A stretch of DNA of 64,000 bases, from assembly GCF_004745825.1 (NCBI RefSeq), contig NZ_SRLA01000002.1, forward strand, positions 1,426,001 through 1,490,000, written 5' to 3'. The stretch is from Hymenobacter fodinae (GTDB lineage: Bacteria > Bacteroidota > Bacteroidia > Cytophagales > Hymenobacteraceae). The position numbers and the translations under genes are program-made. How positions within the stretch are numbered: the stretch's first letter is position 1; the number at the start of each line of letters is the position of its first letter. A model generated the notes under the pieces. It made no database searches. It had not been told where the DNA came from and worked only from the letters and a program-made list of their open reading frames with translations. Positions 58,603-64,000 of the stretch are shown in pieces.

Positions 58603-59586
58603 TTACTTGTTTACGTACAGTACTTCTTTCACGGCCTTCACGGTGCGCTCTACGTTCGGCAGAGCGGCATCAATGAGGGTAGGGGCGTAGGGCAGCGGCA
58701 CGTCCATGTTGGTGATGCGCAGCACGGGAGCATCGAGGTAGTCGAAGGCGCGACGCTGCACCATGTACGACAGTTCTGAGCTGATGCTGGCCAGCGGCCA
58801 AGCCTCTTCTACCACCACCATGCGGTTGGTTTTCTTCACCGACTCGATGAGGGTGTCGTAGTCGATGGGGCGAACCGAGCGCAGGTCAATAACCTCGGCG
58901 CTGATGCCTTCTTTGGCCAGCTCGTCGGCAGCACCTAGGGCCACTTTCATCATTTTGCCGAAGCTCACGATGGTCACGTTCTCACCCTGACGCACTACGT
59001 TGGCTTTGCCAATCGGAATGAGGTACTCCTCCTCGGGCACTTCGCCCTTGTCGCCATACATCAGCTCCGACTCCATGAAGATAACTGGGTCAGCATCACG
59101 AATGGCGCTTTTCAGCAGGCCTTTGGCGTCGTAAGGAGTAGAAGGAACTACTACTTTCAGGCCGGGCGTGTTAGCGTACCAGTTCTCGAAGTTCTGGGAG
59201 TGCTGCGACGATAGCATACCGGCGTTGCCGGTGGGGCCGCGGAACACGATGGGGCAGGAGTACTGCCCACCCGACATAGAATAGATTTTGGCAGCAGAGT
59301 TAATCACCTGGTCGATGGCCACCAACGAGAAGTTGAAGGTCATGAACTCGATGATGGGGAGCAGGCCGTTGGCCGCCGCGCCCACCCCGATGCCAGCGAA
59401 ACCCAACTCGGCAATCGGCGTGTCAATCACACGCTCCGGGCCGAATTCGTCGAGCATACCCTGGCTCACTTTGTAGGCGCCGTTATACTCGGCTACTTCT
59501 TCACCCATCAGAAACACGCGCGGGTCGCGGCGCATTTCTTCAGACATGGCTTCACGCAGGGCTTCCCGGAATTGGATGGTCCGCAT
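58603..59586 (-). CDS. pdhB: Pyruvate dehydrogenase E1 component, beta subunit
   Basis: 327 residues. Transketolase-like pyrimidine-binding domain (about 1-180, '[27 protein letters not shown]', '[19 protein letters not shown]') and C-terminal transketolase domain (about 200-320, '[20 protein letters not shown]', '[19 protein letters not shown]'). Beta subunit of the thiamine-diphosphate E1 enzyme that decarboxylates pyruvate. The alpha subunit and E2 are not in the window, so it is encoded apart from them. A branched-chain E1 beta is a weaker alternative. Confidence 0.93.
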   Translation of the reverse strand: MRTIQFREALREAMSEEMRRDPRVFLMGEEVAEYNGAYKVSQGMLDEFGPERVIDTPIAELGFAGIGVGAAANGLLPIIEFMTFNFSLVAIDQVINSAAKIYSMSGGQYSCPIVFRGPTGNAGMLSSQHSQNFENWYANTPGLKVVVPSTPYDAKGLLKSAIRDADPVIFMESELMYGDKGEVPEEEYLIPIGKANVVRQGENVTIVSFGKMMKVALGAADELAKEGISAEVIDLRSVRPIDYDTLIESVKKTNRMVVVEEAWPLASISSELSYMVQRRAFDYLDAPVLRITNMDVPLPYAPTLIDAALPNVERTVKAVKEVLYVNK

Positions 59587-59736
59587 AATCGTAAGGAAAG
59601 ACGAAAGAACTGTTCAGAATCAAAAAGCCGGCACGAGTCCGGCGCGTAAAGCTACAACGACTAGCCGGGAAGGGCAAATAGGAATTGCAGCACCGCAGCC
59701 ATAGGCCTAGCGAGTTGACTAACTGCCAACCTCTGA

Positions 59737-60777
59737 TTAGATGCCTGTAAACTTCACCGTAACAATTGGCTGGGTCTCGTCGCAGTGAATCAGATAGGGA
59801 TGAGTGGCCAGTAACGCCGCAGTATCTTTGTAAGCGAAGTCAAACTCTTGCAGAATACTACTGTCAAAGTCACCTTGGCGGTTAAGCAACTCTGAGAAGC
59901 GGTTCCGATAAGCATCCTTATCTGCTTTCTTGAGGGAATGCCAGAACTTAAGTGTATCGGTACGGCTGTACTTACGACCAGCACCGTGCGCGCAGCTCCA
60001 GAGAGCCTGCTCGATTTGAGTATCCCATCGGTTAGGCTTGACAATGAGGGAACCACGACTCATAGAGAGCGGGATGACCACCTCGCGGTCCGGTAAAAGC
60101 TGTGTGCTGCCTTTACGATGGATTACACCATTAGCCTTGAACTCTAATAGATTATGGCAACTGTCAGCGAAAACGGGAGTGCCTGCCGCCACATACCGAT
60201 TCCGTTGTAGGAAGTCGTAGGTCTTGTAAACAAATTCCTTTCGACGGCTAGCTGCATAATCTAGTACCCGTTGGTACTCATGAATGTAATTAGGCGTTGC
60301 CAGTTCTATAGGTAGCCAATCATTACCTGGGTTATGTTCCGATAACAGGCGACAATTTTCCTGGTACATATAGATACCCAGGTTGCGGCTCCCAGTGTGC
60401 ACGATGACGTATAGGTAATCGGGCGACATCTCTAGCGAAAGAAAATGATTTCCTCCACCAAGCCCTTCGTTGGTCATACCATGAACTTCCCGCTCAAAAG
60501 CGCGGTAGTGCTTGGCTTTATCGAAGGGTAGCAGCAGATCTTGTCGAGGAATTCGCAAGTAGGCCACTCCACAGCCCATGTCCTTGCCAGTGACTAACGG
60601 ATAAAAGACACTGGTTGTGTGAAAGGCAACTCCAACCGGAATGGAACGCTCGGAGCAGTAATGAATATCGGGGAATACAGCAATCCGACTGATATTCTCT
60701 TTTTCCTCGAATGCGAGGAGGGACTGTAGCGCGCTCTGCTCCACGCCGCTACGATCCGTAAAATAGACTGTCTTCAC
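59737..60777 (-). CDS. RtcB-like RNA ligase, short form
   Basis: 346 residues, against about 400-480 for classical RtcB. Joins RNA 2',3'-cyclic phosphate or 3'-phosphate ends to 5'-OH with GTP and Mn2+. Key features remain: 'GKDMGCGVAYLR' (Asp66, Cys69), 'GLGGGNHF' (Asn110, His111), 'IVHTGSRNLG' (His127), 'DSCHNLLEF' (His208) and 'SCAHGAGRKYSR' with the His264 that takes GMP. No archease gene is near. G+C is clearly lower than in the neighbours (two sampled 60-base lines are about 42%), which suggests horizontal gain. Confidence 0.88.
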   Translation of the reverse strand: MKTVYFTDRSGVEQSALQSLLAFEEKENISRIAVFPDIHYCSERSIPVGVAFHTTSVFYPLVTGKDMGCGVAYLRIPRQDLLLPFDKAKHYRAFEREVHGMTNEGLGGGNHFLSLEMSPDYLYVIVHTGSRNLGIYMYQENCRLLSEHNPGNDWLPIELATPNYIHEYQRVLDYAASRRKEFVYKTYDFLQRNRYVAAGTPVFADSCHNLLEFKANGVIHRKGSTQLLPDREVVIPLSMSRGSLIVKPNRWDTQIEQALWSCAHGAGRKYSRTDTLKFWHSLKKADKDAYRNRFSELLNRQGDFDSSILQEFDFAYKDTAALLATHPYLIHCDETQPIVTVKFTGI

Positions 60778-60917
60778 TTCGTCTTTTTTACGAGATAAAT
60801 ACTAGGGCGCGCCGGGGAGCAGCCGCAAAAGTGCGCGCATTGTTATAACCTCAGCAAGAGGTGGCGCAAATATAAAAGTTTATGCATGAAAGCCCGAGGG
60901 CTACCTTAAACAATGCT

Positions 60918-61124
60918 CTAAGTATTAAAGCAAAACAGCCCAAAAAGAAAGAAAAGAAGAGCATAGACCATTCTAAACTTCCCAATACTACGCGGAGGGT
61001 TAGCGTCTTTAGGAGTAGTAAACGCAGGCCAGATGCTAATCCCCGCAATTAGGAAAGCGCATAGGCCTATGCCTCTCATCATATAATCAAGAGAGGCGGT
61101 TTCATTTAATAGGAGAGTGAGCAT
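60918..61124 (-). CDS. Small two-helix membrane protein
   Basis: 68 residues, not recognised. Two transmembrane helices (about 16-34 'RGIGLCAFLIAGISIWPAF' and 50-66 'FRMVYALLFFLFGLFCF') joined by a Pro/Lys-rich loop. Low G+C (about 45%) like the adjacent RtcB-like gene. Could be co-acquired. The ATG at 61124 or the Met at residue 15-16 may be used. Confidence 0.55.
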   Translation of the reverse strand: MLTLLLNETASLDYMMRGIGLCAFLIAGISIWPAFTTPKDANPPRSIGKFRMVYALLFFLFGLFCFNT

Positions 61125-61152
61125 ATACGGTGCTTGAGCTTATCTATTACGG

Positions 61153-62973
61153 CTACCGTAACGCCTCTAGAAATGCTTTGCCCTTTGCGAAGTCGCGGAA
61201 CTCGAGGTCCTCTACGGCGCGGTTGGCGTAGGTGCGGTCCAGGGATACGGCGCGGCGCAGGTGCATGGCCATAGCGGGCTCGTTTTGCTGGCGGGCGGCT
61301 ACTACGGCCAAGCAATAGGCTAGTAAGGGGTCATCGGGGCGGAGGGCAATGGCCTCCTGGTAGATGTTGGCGGCACCCTGGTAATTGCCTTTCAGCACAT
61401 AAATCAGGGCGCGGTTCATGATGTTCTGGTAGCTCTTGCCGCTGTAGCTAAGGCTGCGCAGCGCATCATCGAGCTGACCAATTTCAATTTCCAGGGCGGC
61501 TTTATCCGAGAAAATCTTGTTCAGCATAGGCCTAGAACCGCCCAGCTTAATGGCGTAATCGTAGTTCTGCAGGGCCTCCAGCTTGTCGCCGGCGCGGTGG
61601 TAGGCGGTGGCCACGTGGTAGAACGACTCGGCGGTGGGGTTGCGGTGGGCCGCCAGGGTAAAGTTGACGGCTGCCCGGCGCAGGTACGCTTTCTGCACCT
61701 TTGGGTTTACTTCCTTCTCGGAGCGCTGCAAGAGCACCACGGCCAGATTATGGTAGGCCTGCCAGAGGCCAGTAGTAGCCACCGAGGTTTCGTAGATGCG
61801 CTGCTTTTCTGCCAGCAGGGGCGTGAGCGTGGCGGAGTAGCGCAGCTCTTCAGGCGTGAGGGCGTCGGCTTCGGTCTGCTTCTCTACAATCTTTTTCGAG
61901 AGAACATAAATCTCCGAATCGTAGCGCTTGGGTGCGGTGTAGCGCACGGCCACGGTGCCAAAGCGCATGACGGGGTAGATGTACTGCTCCAGGTAGTCAT
62001 AGAATGACAGTGCGTGCAGGCTCTTTTCCTTGGTGGCGTAGCTGCCGGGCGTGTCGTTGATGAGCAACAGCACCGAATCAACCTGGGCTGGCCGCAGGGC
62101 CGACTCCTGCACTTTATTCAGGAACAAGTCCCAGCGGCGGTGGTAGGCCTCGGTTTCGAAGTCGATCTGGCTGACTTTGTTGAGGTAAGAGTCGGTGTCT
62201 ACCTGCTTCTTGTAATACTTGAGCAGCACCTGCACCCGCTTGTCGGCTAGGCGAGGGTCGTGGCGGTCGAGCGAGTCGGGGGAGTGGCCGGCCACAATCA
62301 TCACCTTCTCGGTGCGCTGGTTGGCCTCAATGAAATCTTCCAGCGCCGCCACATTGGTACCCAAATAGTTGCGGATTTCAGCTTTGCCGGCGTCGAAAAA
62401 GAATGGCAACACCCGAGTACCGCTCATGTTGTTGCTCACCGATTCGGGCAGCAGGTTCAGGGCCGTATCCTGGCGCACTACCAAGCGGCTGGTGGTCACA
62501 ATGCCGCGGGCCAATTTGATTTCTTTGCCCTTCAGGCGCTTGCCATTGGTCTTCAACTCGTGCACGTCGGGCAGTGCCACTAGCTCACCAGGGCTTTTGC
62601 GGGAGGAGTAGGGGAAAGCAAACTGCTTCCGGATGTAGAGCTTGTCCTTCTGCTGCTCATCGTACACGTACTCGCCCGACATAAACGTGATGCGGCCCAC
62701 CGTGTCTTCGCGCAGGCCGTTTTCATAGCGGTAGCTGAGGCCCAGGTTGTAGGCCACTCCTTTCTTCAAGTGCTTGGCTGGTACGCGGGCCGTTACCTCA
62801 AACAGCACATTTTCGCCGTTGCTTTCCAGTACGGCCGGCTCTACGGCTAGCTGCTGGCCAGCCTGAGCCGATTTCATCACCTTCGAGAGCGGAGAACAAG
62901 CCGGTAACAAGCTCGCTGAGCCAGCTACAACAACCAACGAAAACAGACGGGGCAACGCATTTTGCATAAGCAA
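61153..62973 (-). CDS. TPR lipoprotein with OmpA-like segment
   Basis: 606 residues. Lipoprotein signal with lipobox LPAC (Cys26). N-terminal beta-rich domain (about 45-185, 'ENVLFEVTARVPAKHLKKGV'); an OmpA-like peptidoglycan-type stretch (about 190-265, 'VLPFFFDAGKAEIRNYLGTN', 'LADKRVQVLLKYYKKQ'); and C-terminal tetratricopeptide repeats (about 410-595, 'AESFYHVATAYHRAGDKLEA', 'GNYQGAANIYQEAIALRPDD'). Probably a periplasmic scaffold anchored in the outer membrane, of a kind common in Bacteroidota. Partner proteins unknown. Confidence 0.85.
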   Translation of the reverse strand: MLMQNALPRLFSLVVVAGSASLLPACSPLSKVMKSAQAGQQLAVEPAVLESNGENVLFEVTARVPAKHLKKGVAYNLGLSYRYENGLREDTVGRITFMSGEYVYDEQQKDKLYIRKQFAFPYSSRKSPGELVALPDVHELKTNGKRLKGKEIKLARGIVTTSRLVVRQDTALNLLPESVSNNMSGTRVLPFFFDAGKAEIRNYLGTNVAALEDFIEANQRTEKVMIVAGHSPDSLDRHDPRLADKRVQVLLKYYKKQVDTDSYLNKVSQIDFETEAYHRRWDLFLNKVQESALRPAQVDSVLLLINDTPGSYATKEKSLHALSFYDYLEQYIYPVMRFGTVAVRYTAPKRYDSEIYVLSKKIVEKQTEADALTPEELRYSATLTPLLAEKQRIYETSVATTGLWQAYHNLAVVLLQRSEKEVNPKVQKAYLRRAAVNFTLAAHRNPTAESFYHVATAYHRAGDKLEALQNYDYAIKLGGSRPMLNKIFSDKAALEIEIGQLDDALRSLSYSGKSYQNIMNRALIYVLKGNYQGAANIYQEAIALRPDDPLLAYCLAVVAARQQNEPAMAMHLRRAVSLDRTYANRAVEDLEFRDFAKGKAFLEALR

Positions 62974-63133
62974 CAGGAGCGGGGTGGGGCGGAAATTCAG
63001 ACAACAAACGTAAAACTCTTCGTCACAGACGTATCTTGCCAGGCCATTTTACCGTAAGTGCTTGACACACGCTACGAATTAGTATATTTTGGTCATAGGT
63101 TAGCCACCGGAGGCAGCTTCTACTTCAGCAGAT

Positions 63134-63352
63134 ATGAAACGACTAACCGACTTTATCGAAAAGCAGAGCTTCGGCGTCTGCAATGCCGTGGGCAACCGGT
63201 TGGGCTTCTCTTCCAGCAGCGTGCGGCTGTCCTTCGTGTATGCCTCCTTCTTCACCTTCGGCTCGCCCATTGTGCTGTACTTTGCCTTAGCTTTCTGGAT
63301 GAACGTCCGGCGGGCTATGCGCCAGCAGCGCAGCACCGTCTGGGACCTGTAG
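63134..63352 (+). CDS. PspC domain protein
   Basis: 72 residues. A short cytoplasmic N-terminus with 'SFGVCNAVGNRLGFSSSSVR' precedes one hydrophobic segment ('LSFVYASFFTFGSPIVLYFA'), the pattern of the PspC domain (phage-shock protein C). Single-domain members are common in Bacteroidota and of uncertain role. Confidence 0.85.
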   Translation: MKRLTDFIEKQSFGVCNAVGNRLGFSSSSVRLSFVYASFFTFGSPIVLYFALAFWMNVRRAMRQQRSTVWDL

Positions 63353-63382
63353 TCGTTTCGGCTTCGAGTTACGAACTTTTTG

Positions 63383-63419
63383 AAAAGCCCGCGCTGCACC
63401 TGGCAACGCGGGCTTTTTT
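63383..63419. terminator. Bidirectional terminator
   Basis: AAAAGCCCGCG and CGCGGGCTTTTTT arms with an 11-base loop between the PspC gene and the convergent GT2 gene. Confidence 0.9.
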
Positions 63420-63438
63420 ATGGACGACGCGGAGTGGC

Positions 63439-64000
63439 CTAGGAAAGCAGTTCAGGCTCTAGTTCTGAAAACCGCTTTATGCCTTTGCCGAAATAAGCCC
63501 ACACCAAGCTGCCACGGTACAGACCTGCCCGCTCGCCGGTAGTGCGTACCGGCGGAAACTTCTGCCGGCGCTGGCGCCAGTAGGCCAGTTGCCGCCAGAA
63601 CTGCCAGTGGGCCCGAAGTACGGCCCGGAAGTCGGCGGTGTTGCCTTGGCTGAGCAGGCGAAGGGCGGCCACCCAGTCTAGCAACAGGCGCAAGGTTAAA
63701 GTGCCAGCCAGCTCACTGCCGTGGGTATTCATGTACACCAGCGCCAGCCCATTGTGAAAGTTGAGGTAGGTTTTCCGCGGGTTTGATTTGTGCAGTGTGC
63801 CCCCGCCCACGTGGTAGACTACGCTGCCGCCGTGGTACCACACTTCATAGCCGGCATTTTGCAGGCGCCAGCAGAGGTCAATTTCCTCCATGTGCGCGAA
63901 AAAACGCGGCTCTAGGCCACCCAACTGATGCCAGGCAGTGGCCCGCACGAGCATGCAGGCGCCGGTGGCCCAGGCTACTGGCCTAGGGTCGTTGTACTGG
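63439..64000 (-). CDS. Glycosyltransferase family 2, 5' part cut by window edge
   Basis: The frame is open to the window end, giving 186 C-terminal residues. 'WATGACMLVRATAWHQLGGL' and 'FFAHMEEIDLCWRLQNAGYE' are the GT2 acceptor-side motif with the catalytic Glu-Asp (E-x-D-L-C-W-R); 'NPRKTYLNFHNGLALVYMN' follows, as in rhamnosyl-type GT2 enzymes. The N-terminal nucleotide-binding part is outside the window. The stop TAG lies in TAGGCC. Confidence 0.92.
   Translation of the reverse strand, partial: QYNDPRPVAWATGACMLVRATAWHQLGGLEPRFFAHMEEIDLCWRLQNAGYEVWYHGGSVVYHVGGGTLHKSNPRKTYLNFHNGLALVYMNTHGSELAGTLTLRLLLDWVAALRLLSQGNTADFRAVLRAHWQFWRQLAYWRQRRQKFPPVRTTGERAGLYRGSLVWAYFGKGIKRFSELEPELLS

Noticed and set aside
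1..64000. tRNA, rRNA, CRISPR arrays, prophage and transposase genes
   Set aside because: None recognised by eye on either strand; direct spaced repeats of CRISPR type and T-arm words were looked for without success. A tRNA scan would be needed to exclude single tRNAs fully.

Overview
The window looks like chromosomal DNA of a Bacteroidota bacterium, most likely a Cytophagales member close to Hymenobacter. The reasons are a G+C content near 58-60% by eye, a type IX secretion C-terminal sorting domain, a TonB receptor with an N-terminal carboxypeptidase-regulatory-like plug extension, LytS/LytTR two-component proteins, starts without Shine-Dalgarno sequences, and promoters of the Bacteroidota type (TTG or TTTG, about 21 bases, TAnnTTTG). 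No rRNA, tRNA, CRISPR array, prophage or transposase gene was seen.

Layout. 1-7.7 kb: two carboxylesterases (the first cut by the window edge), a small VbhA-like protein, a LytS/LytTR pair, an EcsC protein, a DUF2459 protein and a small secreted protein. 7.9-9.8 kb: an APC-family amino-acid permease behind a SAM-I riboswitch and a cysteine-rich leader ORF. 9.9-10.8 kb: a CPBP membrane protease. 10.9-24.7 kb (minus strand): a full assimilatory sulfate reduction and siroheme cluster, in transcription order SAM riboswitch, Cys-rich leader ORF, cysH, cysD, cysN, cobA, cysJ, TonB receptor, DUF2490 protein, cysI, and a siroheme-synthase/TSUP-transporter fusion. 25-39.2 kb: a surface-glycan cluster that makes CMP-pseudaminic acid (pseB, pseC, pseF-like, a pseG-pseH fusion, pseI) with a flippase, glycosyltransferases, a deacetylase-like protein and an FkbH-like protein. 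39.4-64 kb: ffh, a T9SS heparinase-like protein, guaD, a DUF92 protein, an outer-membrane barrel/phosphate-binding-like/sensor-kinase triad, pta and ackA, DUF808, several small enzymes, pdhB, an RtcB-like ligase in a low-GC patch, a TPR lipoprotein, a PspC protein and a cut GT2 glycosyltransferase.

The most interesting signal is a module present twice, at 7.86-8.14 kb (+) and 24.48-24.75 kb (-). Each copy has a Bacteroidota promoter, a SAM-I riboswitch closed by an 11-bp P1 helix, and then a GTG-started ORF of exactly 36 codons beginning 6-7 bases after P1. The ORF ends in a run of four or five cysteine codons directly before TAA. The run lies between the arms of a hairpin, and at the cysH copy that hairpin is followed by a U-tract. 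The regulated gene starts 207-214 bases later. This looks like a two-input leader that reads S-adenosylmethionine with an aptamer and cysteine with a translated poly-Cys peptide. It controls sulfate reduction at one locus and, by implication, uptake of a sulfur amino acid at the other.

Other notable points are a Met8-like/TSUP fusion, a kinase lacking its phospho-acceptor histidine, a terminator-like hairpin just before the barrel gene, at least four families of intergenic palindromes (one nested inside another), and strong enrichment of GGCCTA/TAGGCC, which also supplies several stop codons.
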